A stretch of 64,000 nucleotides of DNA from Atriophallophorus winterbourni (taxonomy: Eukaryota; Platyhelminthes; Trematoda; Plagiorchiida; Microphallidae), in contig JACCGJ010014862.1 in NCBI GenBank assembly GCA_013407085.1, positions 96,914 through 160,913 on the forward strand, written 5' to 3'. Positions 9,433 to 19,699 of this stretch are shown here, piece after piece. The notes below the pieces were generated by a model that saw only the letters and a list, made by a program, of their open reading frames with translations, ran no database searches and was not told the DNA's origin. The position numbers and the translations under genes are program-made. How positions within the stretch are numbered: position 1 is the first letter of the stretch; each line of letters begins with the position of its first letter.

Positions 9433-10019
9433 CCATTCGAAATATACGCTAGCAAATCCGGAAAGAAAAGAAGCGGACAAGACGTAGAAAAGTCCCAAAG
9501 ATGGGTTTTGCTTGTCTTGAAAACGCCCCACGGAAGAAGATGGTTCAACGACTGAAACTCCAACGAACAGCAAAATAAGCGCCAACCACTGCATAGGACT
9601 TATAGGTTTTTGCAAGAAAATCCTGCTAAATAAAGCTGTGGTCAACAGTTTCAACTGATAAGCAACCTGAAAATATGTACGAAATGATGATTCACTTGAA
9701 ACGTTGCAGCATCTAGATTACTCAAAGCAGCTACTAGAAGGCGGTTTTGCACCAGATAAATACACGCTGGTACGCACGATTTTAAAGAATCATAGAAATT
9801 GCGCCGGACCGTTTTTAAAACTTCGGTTAATCCAATCGAACTGCTCAGTACAATTGAACAAGTAATGAGTTTTACTAGTTCGCTCAGTATCATCATCGAA
9901 GATGGAAGAAACGTTTCGCCTGCACGTGATCTTGCATATCGCATTAGTAAAGTATAAATCAGATTTTGAAACACCAAAATAAACAGACAAGTTTGTCCGA
10001 TTGTAACGTTGATAGGCAT
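9433..10019 (-). CDS. SLC35A-family nucleotide-sugar transporter, N-terminal two exons (partial)
   Basis: Exon 1 is 10019-9696 (108 codons) and exon 2 is 9666-9433 (78 codons), separated by a 29-nt intron. Joined, the reading is continuous across LSNLDAATFQ / VAYQLKLLTTALFS, the most conserved block of the UDP-galactose and UDP-GlcNAc transporters (SLC35A2/A3). Other hits are LRYARSR-type MRYARSRAG, ILSELVKLITC and FLSGFASVYFEW. Hydrophobic stretches (for example LALILLFVGVSVV) fit the expected multi-pass Golgi membrane protein. SLC35A proteins are usually 320-340 residues and only about 186 are here. Exon 2 ends at TGG followed by the donor GTAAG, so more exons should follow, but none was found before RTE debris begins at 8970. 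ATG at 10019 is the first in-frame Met; the frame is open further upstream, so the start could be in an earlier exon. Substrate (UDP-Gal, UDP-GlcNAc or CMP-Sia) cannot be decided. Confidence 0.8.
9667..9695 (-). other. 29-nt intron of the SLC35A-like gene
   Basis: On the minus strand it begins GTGAATC and ends ATATTTTCAG. Removing it joins two conserved blocks of the transporter in phase 0, which is strong internal evidence for splicing. Confidence 0.8.
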
Positions 10020-10029
10020 TGTAATCAAA

Positions 10030-11089
10030 AGCCAAAGGTTGAGGTTTGTTTTAAGTCGATGAGCCCAAATGCACCTTGGATAACAATCTGGAATGAACAG
10101 TAAATATAAGTATAATAATAAATTGTCTTAATGAACGTCAGATATGAAGTCTTGAATAATATGAAAATGTTACTGAAGAAAAACATTGTAAGCTTTTCTC
10201 GCCATCAGAAATCAGATGTTAACCTAGTATTCCAATGAGGTGTCTACGATAAGACCTCCTATTGAAAACGATCTTTTGGCACATGCATCTAAATAACTAC
10301 CGAAAACTCGGATAAGGGAGAGCGTCGCCCCAATTACTGTCGCCTTAGTTGTCAATGCATTCGTCAGTCTCCCAGTGACGTCCTTTGGAGTCGTAAACGA
10401 AACCGAGCTAGGTAAACGATGAATTTCGATTCGCAATGATCCAAACTTCAACGTCTGATATCTATGTTGTTGCCGAAGACGATACTATGGGTAACTGCGT
10501 TAAGTACCGAACTGTGTATGCTAACTCCTGCTATGATGCGGAAACAGATATCATCGGGGGCATGGAGAGACGATTTACTTCTTATCTCCTCCAATTCCAT
10601 GTCACGAAGACCTTCAACTTCGAATAAAAGTAATCAGCGCCGTAAAAAGCGTTCATTTCATCATTTCGATTACCAATGACAGCGCGTTTTCAACTTCCGT
10701 TGTCCTCGATTTCAATACGCACAGAGCGTAGCACTATGATTTGTGCATTTACAAGACAAATTGACTAAAACAGCTTTCACATAGTAGTTAGAAAAAACAA
10801 TTTCCAAAGCGTATCAAATTTCATTTGACAAGAACGATTGAATTCCAAACACATTGAGTAAACGATTAGAGAATGACTATTCAAAACACATACGGATGTG
10901 GGGCGGTGCAGTTTTCGGTTTCTACAGAGGCACGTTTACTAAAGAGTTTCAAAATCCAGATTTTCATCAGGGAAATAGAATGATTCAATGCGAGTTGGAT
11001 ATGCGCGGGCGAGTCAATGTCAGGTGCCGGAGTTACTTCAACAACATTATACAACCGATGGAGATGACGTCAGTTGATAGCTATTTATC
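10030..11089. other. No gene recognised
   Basis: Upstream flank of the transporter gene. Open frames of 60-80 codons overlap on both strands (for example 10224-10451 minus and 10436-10679 plus) without recognisable motifs. A possible acceptor (TTCATTCCAG on the minus strand near 10090) could belong to an upstream intron of the transporter. Confidence 0.3.
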
Positions 11090-11700
11090 GCGGTAAGACT
11101 GAACCTTTACGTGGTGCGATGGTTTGTGTACCTACATGACCCCTGGAGCGAAACTAGGTGGGATCTTTCGGGCGCCAGCAGAGGTACTCCTATCAGGAAA
11201 ATCGATGGATGGAGGTCAGACAAACTCAGTCTCAAAACGCTACCTTGTGTTTCAGGTTTGTTTGGCAAAATCTCCGGGTTCGGTCCCCCAAGCTGTATGC
11301 AAAGTTTTATAATAAACGTTAGATTAAATTATGTCACCTCTTCTTAACGCCAACACTGCCTTTCGCCCAGGTGTACCATTGAAATTAGCAACGTTTAATG
11401 TACGTACGTTAGCCACAACCCGTACACTTGATAGCCTCGACACTGATACATACCGTTTGTTAGCATGGCTCATGCGCAAGAACGACACGTGAAATGGAAG
11501 AGAGTTCAATATTTATTCCATCGCGTGGAGACTTGACCTTATGGTGGTGTGATGATTTGTGAACCTCCGGGACCCATTGAGCTATACTGGGTTGTATCCT
11601 GCGTGTAAAAACAGTTTCTCGTACCAGAAAGGACAATGGATAGAAGTCAGACGAGCATGGTCTCAGCCCATTGTCACGTGGGCAAAGTTGGCAAAATACC
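11090..11700 (+). pseudogene. Scraps of a non-LTR element: 5-prime leader and endonuclease start
   Basis: At 11375-11480 the plus strand encodes VPLKLATFNVRTLATTRTL, the start of an APE-type endonuclease (compare NVRTLQQ in family B). Flanking segments at 11100-11220 and 11540-11670 resemble one another (GTGxGATGxTTTGTGxACCT, then GGACCCxT), which looks like a repeated leader. All are short and broken. Confidence 0.5.
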
Positions 11701-12329
11701 GTATAGTCAGATTTAACGTGAGTCAATATAATGTTAAGTTGCCGAGGTAAGACAGATAGGAGAAAGCAAAATAGAAATAGAAATTTTATGTTACAGGATA
11801 TTGGTCCGACCGAAACTGCGATAGGCCTCAACAATGAAGAACTTACGACGGTATACTGTTTCATTTATTTCATAGTGTCGTGAAACCGCATTACACTTAT
11901 GAATATTGACTGTACATGGTAACGGGTTACTAGTAATGTGTGTTTATATAAGATCTCAGCTCGCGTTTCCAAAGCTATGACAGCGTTTACGTAACTTCGG
12001 TATTTTTGTGGTGTCAATGAGGCTTATCTCTAAATCTCAATGGCAGATTCTATAAGGTTACAGTTCGCGTGGTTTTACTTTACATGTGCCACTGGTGTAA
12101 TGCTGTCCACGATGATGATGCCATTTATCGGGAACGCGCATGATTAACTATCGCTCAAGTACACTAATCCCTCCAATGTACGCAAGTCATAACGCTTACG
12201 CCTGTCCAGTAATGATGACGCCACGGTATCCGGTCATGTTTGTGTCGGAATCGCTTTGAGTGAAAGAGGTGAGGTTGCAACGTTGACTGAATCCTAGTCG
12301 ACAACCGCCTTTGCGAAGTAAGACTACAA

Positions 12330-12660
12330 AAGCCCAGCAAGAATGGCCGATATTGCTATTAATCTCACAACCTGTTTGTGGTTGCTACCAATGCACCAAA
12401 GAATTTTACCTCTGGCCTTGCTAAGAATGAGCTCCATGGAAAATTGCACGAACTTTGTGGAGTTGCATTGGGGAGTGGAATTGGTATCGTAGACGGATAC
12501 ATGAATGCGCGAACCGGTCGTCTACCTTCAAACGAGCGTTCCTTGGGTGGAGGTTTCAACTTTGAATGTTTACCAGAGTGGGAAAGGTCGCATGTAAAAC
12601 GAAGTTTTGCATGCTACGCTGAAAACGTATGAGATCGCATGCAGTAAAATCACCAAAAAA
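12330..12660 (+). pseudogene. Endonuclease fragment of a non-LTR retrotransposon
   Basis: An 84-codon frame reads KNELHGKLHELCGVAL, then VDGYMNARTGRL and ERSLGGGFNFECL. The GDxNAxxGR block is the catalytic Asp/Asn motif of APE-type endonucleases (here DGYMNARTGRL, close to GDMNARTGRL). The surrounding RT domains are absent. A tRNA-derived SINE follows at 12806. Confidence 0.5.
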
Positions 12661-12805
12661 TGTATATTATAGGTACCTGAACATTTCGCTTGCCTAATTT
12701 CTTATACTACTTAAAGCATCAGCTTATCTTACCCCTAGTAGTTTAATACTTTATCTAACGCAGACCTGTGCCTAATAATTAGGATAATAGAGTATCAATT
12801 TTATA

Positions 12806-12944
12806 TTTGTGACTACTCATCCACGTCAAGCCCATCGAACTATTCACAAAGTTGATCACGACGGTCCACAATGGAAGCCCCGAACCCGAGTTTCGCTCTT
12901 ATTTGAGCTCATCGGCAGTGTATAACCTCCTCCGATTCGGGTGA
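12806..12944 (-). mobile_element. tRNA-derived SINE, copy 2 (head truncated)
   Basis: This copy matches copy 1 over its 3-prime 140 bp with about 90 percent identity by eye, from the end at TTTGTGACTACTC to the start of the B-box region. The tRNA-like head is missing, so the copy is 5-prime truncated or was broken later by the next repeat. Confidence 0.75.
12878..12920 (-). ncRNA. Hammerhead ribozyme-like module in SINE copy 2
   Basis: Minus-strand order is CACTG, then CCGATGAG (canonical CTGATGAG with one change), stem II GCTC-AAATAA-GAGC, GAAAC, and stem III CTCG-GGTT-CGGG. The cleavage-site UH is changed to GC, so self-cleavage of this copy is unlikely. Confidence 0.55.
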
Positions 12945-12974
12945 TTATCAATTGCTCTCAGGGATGTATGCATG

Positions 12975-13030
12975 AAATCACAGGCTTGATTCAGGCAAAG
13001 TGCGGACAGTCACAGGCTGCACGTGGTATG
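12975..13030 (+). repeat. SINE-245 repeat, partial copy A
   Basis: Contains AGGCTTGATTCAGGCAAAGTG and GGCTGCACGTGG, matching the first 50 bases of the repeat consensus. It is followed at once by the fuller copy B. Confidence 0.6.
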
Positions 13031-13038
13031 GCATGGTA

Positions 13039-13272
13039 TGAAAGCATAAGACTGATCCAGGCAAAGTACCGCACAGTCAGAGACTGCACGTGGGCTAGGA
13101 TACTGTTAGGCTGTCCAGGCCTAGATAGATAGATATGAGGGGGGAAATAGAAATAGAAATGGTAGTGAGACTCCAGCGTATTTCAGCATGCAGCTCACTA
13201 CTGTTGGCTAAACAATTTAGTACAGTGTTTGCCCCACAGCACAGAGGTACTGCACGATGGCACATCCCTGCA
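13039..13272 (+). mobile_element. SINE-245 repeat, copy B
   Basis: Near full-length copy running TGAAAGCATAAG to GCACATCCCTGCA. It shares the family landmarks: a GATCCAGGC hairpin, the GAAATAGAAATAGAAATGG run, a GTAGTGAGACTCC ... GCTCACTAC inverted pair, and AGCACAGAxxTxCTGCACGAT near the end. The head is preceded by an imperfect GTATGGCATG simple repeat, as other copies are preceded by similar runs. Confidence 0.8.
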
Positions 13273-13274
13273 TG

Positions 13275-13407
13275 GCTGCACGTGGGCCAAGATACTGTCA
13301 GGTTGCCCAAGCCTAGACAAATATGGGAGAAAACAGAAATAAAAATGACAATGACACGCCTGCAGATTTCTGCATGCAGCTCACTGCCGGTGGCAAATCA
13401 ATTTAGC
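13275..13407 (+). repeat. SINE-245 repeat, partial copy C
   Basis: Covers the middle of the repeat from CTGCACGTGGGCCAAG to AATCAATTTAGC. It stops exactly where a family B reverse transcriptase remnant begins (13408), so it marks an insertion or recombination point in that element. Confidence 0.7.
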
Positions 13408-13990
13408 GAGAGCTGGGCAGTACGCGCAGAGGAGCTCCGGCGCTTGGAGGTGTTTGAACATCGATGTTTACGGAGGTTTGCACAAGTGTGGTGGCAACAC
13501 CGCACTAGCAACGTTGAAGTGAGGCACCGTGCTCTAGGTGTGGACAGCCTGATGCTACGAGACCTAATCGACCGTTCCCGTCTCCGCTGGCTAGGGCATG
13601 TCTTGAGAATGAAGCCTGAGCGCCTACCATTCCGCGCGCTGCGTGTGTCGGTTGGCCAGGCTGGCGGCGGTGTTCAGGGACAACCGCTGACCTGAAGAAG
13701 GCCTTAAAACGCTTGACGTCGGTTTAGCTCGGGTCGGACGAACGCGGCTTCCTGGGTGGGGTCCAAGGGATAGTGAGTGTCTGTGGCTTGATACGCTGTC
13801 GACGATGGCTGAGAACCGGCAACAGTGGAGAGAGTGCATTCTATTTTGTGTCCCCCCTCAAATTTGTGAAAAAATATCAAAAAAAATCAAAAAATCGACA
13901 TGTGGAACAATGGACAAAAAAATTCCCCCTCATATTGTACTTTTTTCTTTCTTTTTCTCGTGCATTGCCGGGTGGCACTTTTTCATTTTA
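13408..13990 (+). pseudogene. Family B retrotransposon, 3-prime fragment
   Basis: The plus-strand frame reads EELRRLEVFEHRCLRRFAQV, RLRWLGHVLRMKPERLP, then breaks. Frame-shifted matches to LPGWG and the end of the protein follow. It aligns with RRLEVFDQRCLRRIAHV and RLRWLGHVLRMKPERLP in the copy at 37 kb. The 3-prime UTR after 13850 (runs of CAAAAAA and CCCCCTC) resembles that after 36.9 kb and near 17.9-18.06 kb. Confidence 0.75.
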
Positions 13991-13994
13991 AATG

Positions 13995-13996
<2 letters not shown>

Positions 13997-14025
<29 letters not shown>

Positions 14026-14050
14026 AATCTATAATATATATATATAATCT
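13997..14050. repeat. TA microsatellite
   Basis: More than 15 TA dinucleotides, interrupted by AATCT. It sits just 3-prime of the family B fragment. Confidence 0.9.
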
Positions 14051-14109
14051 TAAACGATTAGCAACGCGTTAGCCTGTTCCTTCAATATTTATAATCTAAG
14101 GGTAGGTCA

Positions 14110-14400
14110 GTTCGACTTCAATAAACACATGCAACTGCGAGTCGCCTACTAGCAACAGTGAAAAACTGGAATTAATTGAACTGAGTGAGAAGAAATCTCT
14201 ATCGATGCCTCATGGTGAAGGTCTTCTTTAATCGTAATTGTTACTCTGTCTTCGATAGCATCAGCATCCCTATCCTGAGGATAGATGGAGCACCTATTTG
14301 ATACAAATGTCAGTAGATGAGCACCTTATGCTAACCATGAATCACATATGGCAATCACATCGACCTTGATTGTCTGTCCGGCAAACTGCAGCTCTACCAC
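14110..14400 (-). pseudogene. CR1-like endonuclease remnant
   Basis: Minus-strand reading gives VDVIAICDSWLA, then IYPQDRDADAIEDRVTITI. This follows the DIIAVTETW ... RRDRS...GGVALYY pattern of the CR1 endonuclease at 57.3-57.5 kb. It is short and broken. Confidence 0.4.
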
Positions 14401-14559
14401 TTATTCTATATACTGCATGCGTTTGTATACGGATCCTATCTTATATACCTTTTGGTTCACTTTTACTATACGCCAAATTACGCTTTGTGATACCCCATGT
14501 TTTGAGACCGGAGCACTAAATACTTTTACGGGCTGTGCACCCTAACTTTTATGGTAGTT

Positions 14560-16070
14560 TTAAATAGATTCTAATCGCTCAGGGGCCTACTAATGTAATT
14601 CTTGTTTATTTTCTATGTTAGTATCTTGCAATACTAAGAGGTGCTCATTGCCCAACGAATTCTCTTTATACTCTAAGATGCTATTGGGGTCATTTTCTAG
14701 TACGTCTTTTGTTAAGACTGCAGTAGATGGCTTGAAAAGTTCATTTCGACTCATGCTGTTCACTTTTTTGGTTTTTTAAGGCGGTCACAGGCGTTTCTGA
14801 ACGCTTACAAGAAAAGTGCTGAGACGGGCTCATGTATGGGCCAACATTAAAGCGCCTATTTGTGTGGCGTTCAAGGTGGGCACTTTTCGAAAGAAGTGCT
14901 TTCCGGTCAACTGTGTTCAAACATTCTACCAAGATAGGACAAGCACTAATTCCACCGGCCTATACGGCGGACTCTATTCACCTTGCAGTTTGCTAGCCGT
15001 CATACGCAACATGTTCTGGAACCTGAAGCGATTCATTTGCCACCGGGATTTAAATTCACAAATAAGTGGGCAAGATTTCGGAGTGTTTTTGGAAGCAGGG
15101 TCTCCCTTCTAATATTTTTTTCTGCCTATTAATCTGAGATTTTGATAAAGTTGTTGCTCCTTACCGTCAGAATTTTGAACTGGACCCGATTTTACGGAGT
15201 GCAGCAGAAGCGTTTCTATCAGCCACTTTTGCATATATGATACAAAACAATTATATTTAGAGAAAGAGAAGTACAAATTTCCATGAGATCTTTGGTGTTC
15301 TTGAATGAATTGCTGTCGTATCGGATATCCCGTGAGGTGAATGCACCTTTAAAAGTAGAATTCCTTTTAGAACCATAGAAAATTGTCAAAACCATCCTTG
15401 AACGTTGAAAAGGGTTTATCTTCAACCTCCTCAACCAGAAGTACGTGCCAAGTTCCAGTATAATGTATTAAAATCTATATCAAGGTGCCAGACCATCGGT
15501 TAGTTGGACCTATAGTCGCAATCAGTTACTTTTGTTCGACAATTAGTGATAACAGTGAAAAGTAGTTTGAGGTCTATACACTAATCTTCTAGGAATAATA
15601 TACACATTTTCAGACATGTTTTGAGACATGGCAATTTGAATAGTCTGGTACATAGTCGGAGGCAAGACGTTGAACACATTGGATACGGTTAGCCCTAGCT
15701 GCCGTGCATGGAAATGACACCAAACAACGATATTCAAGAATTGATCGAAAACATGGTAAAAAGTAGCATCGTTATTCAAATTGACTTGTCAGCAACATTT
15801 CCCCCGAGTGCCAATAGGCAACGTAAGACTTTTGATCAAATGTGGGTAACATTTGATGCGGTTTTCAAATATGAACACACAATTATACCCAGATAACGGT
15901 TCTCCGTATACCTCTGAACCTTCATTTCATCCTTATAATAATTAAATGGTTCGAAACTGCCCAATGTGAAGTGCTTAATTTTTATAGTATTTAGCAGAAG
16001 TTATTTAGTAAAACCCATTTGACGATGGCGTCTTTATCACATTGTTGTACTTCCTGATAACGCAGTTATA
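14560..16070. other. No gene recognised
   Basis: AT-rich sequence with open frames up to about 98 codons (14816-15112, plus) that lack recognisable motifs. I see no RNA gene or clear repeat. Confidence 0.3.
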
Positions 16071-16278
16071 CAACTGTGTGCCATGTTTTTAGACACCGGG
16101 GAAACTTTAGTTTCCCCATTATTACAAGGTCAGAGATCCTCAAGAAAGTTTCTATCGAGATGACTAAGAAATTTATAGATTATTGCAAAATTATTGCACA
16201 TATCTCAGCCACCAAGACAAATGCCGACATGAAATTCACATGGTGTTCACCTTGTTTTCGCCGAGCTTGTGTAGTTGT

Positions 16279-16322
16279 TCTTGGACGTTTCGTCATCAGG
16301 CTAGATGACATCATCAGCAAAA
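16279..16322 (-). ncRNA. Hammerhead-like motif of Penelope/retrozyme type
   Basis: On the minus strand: stem I TTTTG, box CTGATGA, one extra T, stem II GTCATC-TAGCCT-GATGAC (six perfect pairs), box GAAAC, minimal palindromic stem III ACGT, cleavage-site C, then CAAGA closing stem I with one G-U pair. Very short stem III hammerheads of this kind are known from Penelope-like retroelements and are thought to act as dimers. No Penelope RT was found nearby. The extra T next to box 1 departs from the consensus and could reduce activity. Confidence 0.5.
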
Positions 16323-16452
16323 CTTCTTTCGAAGCGCTTCGTTCGTGTACGAATGTTTTAAATAGGCTTACAAAGAAGGATTTATTTGGGAAATCATGGT
16401 GTGTTCGTTCAACCCAAGAATTCGTTGTAAACGAGTTCGATGTAGGTGGGTT

Positions 16453-16790
16453 CCACTGTACTTCAGTGCGTTCAACAATAAATGGGGCTTGGCATCATAA
16501 TCTAGCACGATCTCGGTTGTACCAAACAATGCAAACGAGTAGCAAGTGCAACGAACCGCAACGTTAACTTATTTCGCGGCGCTCTGGCAGGTTTGACCGC
16601 TTTCTCTTCCCGACTGCTGAATTTTTGCATCCAACCACGCAGTTCGAACATGTCGAAATCACCGCGAAGTAAGCCAACGTTGCGGTTCGCTGCAGTTGCA
16701 GCTCATTCGCATTGTGTGGTTCAACTGAGATCGTGTTGGATGATGATGCCAAGAGACTTTTCTTTTCGAACGCACTGAAATACTGCGGTA
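16453..16790. repeat. Large inverted repeat (arms about 127 and 129 bp, spacer 82 bp)
   Basis: Left arm 16453-16579 and right arm 16662-16790 are reverse complements with roughly 80 percent identity. Shared blocks include CAGTGCGTTC, CTTGGCATCAT, CACGATCTC, CGAACCGCAACGTT and TTCGCGG. Such a structure fits a foldback or MITE-like DNA element, or a hairpin RNA source. No flanking target duplication was recognised. Confidence 0.75.
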
Positions 16791-16879
16791 CGCAAACGGT
16801 AAGCGGCAGGATATGGGTTTCGGATAGGGAGAACGCTGCAGTTGTGAGTGTTCAATGGAAGACAATTACTTAAAGACCA

Positions 16880-17110
16880 GCAGTATAGACGGTCTAAATC
16901 AACTTGTAGGCATGTGAATCTTTAGGCGACTTAAGTGAGCGCAAGATTTTGACATCGTCCTCAAATAAGGGAACGGCGATTGAATGTGCTGTTCGATGTC
17001 AATGATGAAAATGTTGAAGAGTCGTGGACCAAGAATGGAGCCTTGTGGCAGACACACCCGATTGGGAAGCAAGCTGAGTAGCAGTCTTGCGCACGGACAC
17101 AGAGAGAACG
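16880..17110 (-). pseudogene. CR1-like reverse transcriptase scrap
   Basis: Minus-strand reading contains LPQGSILGPRLFNIFIIDI, the RT motif GxPQGSxLGPxLFxIFxxDL, followed after a frame change by FEDDVKILRSL in the position of the FADD box. The box is altered (EDD) and the fragment is only about 75 codons long. Confidence 0.6.
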
Positions 17111-17879
17111 GTCAAGAAAGAAAACATTTCATCGATGACAGTAAAGATAACTCAACGCCACAGGAAGCAATTTCAAGAAAAAAGAATGTCATGATTGGCA
17201 TGATCGAAGGCCTTGTAGAAAACCAAAAATACTACATACACACTATTGCCCTGAATGACGGAGTTCGTCCAGTCATCCAGTGCAAAATGATTTACAGGTA
17301 CAAATGCCACAAAAATCAACTGATGGTGCAATGTGTACCGCAATAATGATTTGGAACTCTAAACATTTCTTTCTGCACTTTTTCGATCAACCGCGCACTG
17401 TTTCCTTCGTTTGTACACAATTTTTGCTTCTTATACCGTAACAAAATATCAAAATATTCAAAAATTGAATTTTCAATAGTTCACAGTGTATTGCGGAGTA
17501 TAGCTACAAGCCTAATCGAATAACCACAGGATAGTTATACATTGATTCTGAAGAAGTTTCAGCATTTCAGCAAAATTGTCGAATAGAAACGTATTGGTTG
17601 AAGGGAAACGCTGTGGAAGGAGGCAAGGATGTGGTGCAGTATCAGAAAGATTGTAATCGTGATAAATGCATAATTAAGAATGGTGTATCGTGCGTTAAAA
17701 ATGGAGGTCAATGCGTTCTTTAAAAGTGTTAAGTGATGGGACAGAAACGACAAAAAGGTATTGCGTTCAAAGCACGAGGAATCCGCGTGGCGAATGGGTG
17801 TCTGCGGCAGTTCAATCTACAGTGTTTATGTAATAAATTCAGGTGATGACCAAGATTTTTGAAGTTTGGGTCCATTTCC

Positions 17880-18500
17880 AGCATACCCCTATATCATTAT
17901 TATTTATTATTATCACACAACTCTTTACAGACGATGTGCCAACAAGTATACCATGAAGAAGGTACATGATGAAAGAAAAAAGAGGGGGATTTTTTGTCTG
18001 TCTGTTTACACATGGCGTTTTTGATCTTTTTTGTCTTTTTTGGAATAATGGATGGGGGTCATTGATAAACGGGAACACAAGCACGGCAGGATTCTCGCCA
18101 CTGGTTCCTTACTTTTGCCATCACACTGAGTGTTGTCAGCCACATATCTTCACGGTTCTTCGGACCCCACCCGGGTAAGCGCGATGTTCCAACGATGGCT
18201 AGTGGGGCTGTTAGACGCGTGAGGGTCTTCCGCCAGGTATTCCTTTGTCCGCCACGGCGACTTTTCCAATCAGGTCCAGCGAGAGCAAAAAGAGGTAGGC
18301 GAGGAAGGCGTCGCTCATCCATACGGAGAACGTGCCCCAACCATCTCAGCTGGCACATGGATATATGATCGGAGAGTGGCACAGAGCGATCGCCGAGGAC
18401 TGCCCTCCTGACATCATCATTTTTGACTTTCTGTTGCCAGCTTAAACGAGCTATACTCCGCGGGCAGCGATGATCAAACGTGGGTAAGTTTCATCTGTCA
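17880..18500 (-). pseudogene. Family B-like retrotransposon, 3-prime fragment
   Basis: A 107-codon minus-strand frame ending at 18059 reads CQLRWLGHVLRMDERRLPRL, then SRRGGQRNTWRKTLTRL and SRLPGWGPKNREDMWLTTL. It parallels the C-terminus at 37 kb (RLRWLGHVLRMKPERLP, LPGWGAREGESVWLNTL) but is clearly another subfamily. Upstream to about 18480 the frame continues with weaker matches. The 3-prime UTR extends toward 17880. Confidence 0.7.
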
Positions 18501-18779
18501 ATATCCGGTATGCAAGGATTAGATCGTCTGGGATGCGATGGTAGTTTGAAGAGGAAAACTATTTGTATTTGTTTGCATTCACAGCAAACTGCACTTTGCA
18601 TGTACGTCTGACAGAACCCACGTGGTTACGGACCACAAATTACAAGGGTTTAAATTACTAATTTCGATTCTCTCATCTTTTTCGGTAAACTATATTGCTC
18701 ACATTTATATCGAACGAACAATACGAGTGAGAAAAATAGACGACTGAAAAATTATACTTGTTATTGGTAACGCAACGCT

Positions 18780-18890
18780 TCAGTTCAGTTCAGTTTGCAC
18801 AGGACAGTATGTAGCTAACAAGCCAATCGAGCGTCCAGAATTTCTTTCGGTGGAAAGCTGCAGAGAAGCACCCACCACTGCCAAAACGTA
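18780..18890 (-). repeat. 3-prime end of a CR1-like element with ACTGA pentamer tail
   Basis: On the minus strand this segment carries AAATTCTGGACGCTCGATTGG and ends in a run of CTGAA pentamers. The same block (GAAATTCTGGACGCTCGATTG) follows the CR1-like coding remnant at 33430-33530 on the plus strand, so it is the tail of that family. Confidence 0.65.
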
Positions 18891-18942
18891 TATTCTTTTT
18901 GTCTATTTGAAATCTTCGCCGATCACGAAGCCAAGAGATCTA

Positions 18943-18964
18943 AGTATATATATATATATATATA
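18943..18964. repeat. TA microsatellite (short)
   Basis: About ten TA dinucleotides, followed by short repeats of ATAGAATACAT. Confidence 0.85.
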
Positions 18965-19369
18965 AATAGAATACATAGAATACATAGAATAGTATATACA
19001 TAGAATATTTCACATGTTGAACGAGGCGTTACTACTAAATATATTTCAAAAATCTTCGCGAGATTTCCAAAACATTTTGAATGCGCCGGTATCTGAATCA
19101 CAAAAAATGACACCAATATAAGCGAAAAGCGAAAATTCGGAGTGGAATTTTAGCAGAACGCGGAAAATGCAATCATATTAAACGAACGCGCTTCGGTTAC
19201 AAGGTCTTCTTTTCAATCGACAGAAGCAACAATTACGTCCCGTTTATGTTTCTTCGCTATATGAATACTAAGTGGCTTCTACTGACAAGGTGAGTATAAA
19301 AAGGCGTTTGTGTACTTTGAGCACCTATCGCATTCATTTGTAATCGTTACATGAAACGAGCAATTACCA

Positions 19370-19680
19370 CTGACTGTTGGAAATCTGGCCGTATAAACCT
19401 TATTTGTAAGAAAGATCGTAGTAAGTACTACCCTATCCCGCGTATGTCGCAGTTGCTTAAAGTTCTTCAAATCATAGTGCGACGATGAATCGCTGCCATT
19501 TGTTAGTTACAAGATGCTTATAAGTTTGACCACCGTAAGCATAGTTCAACTGTTGAGACTCTTCCTTTACTGACGGATCATATTTCAAGTTCTGTTGACA
19601 CTAAATCGGAAGCTGCAAAACTTTGTTTTCTGGATTATACCAATGCATTAAACGGAGTGGTTATATTCTGCTATTTATTA
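19370..19680 (+). pseudogene. Weak reverse transcriptase remnant
   Basis: Plus-strand frames give NLICKKDRS, YYPIPRMSQLLKVLQIIVRR, then HRKHSSTVETLPLLTDHI and KLCFLDYTNAL. The order resembles the RT path from PIxK through the LLxxxSK block and GFRxxxSTxxxLLxLxDxI to the LDFxxAF catalytic strand. Identity is low and stops interrupt. Confidence 0.35.
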
Positions 19681-19699
19681 TAATAGTCGCAAACAGAGC

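Noticed and set aside
13997..14050. CRISPR or satellite array
   Set aside because: It is a simple TA microsatellite; no spaced repeats of CRISPR type occur in the window, and none would be expected in this genome.
16076..16567. A 163-codon plus-strand frame as a gene
   Set aside because: It overlaps the antisense of the hammerhead-like motif and one arm of the inverted repeat, and has no known protein motif.
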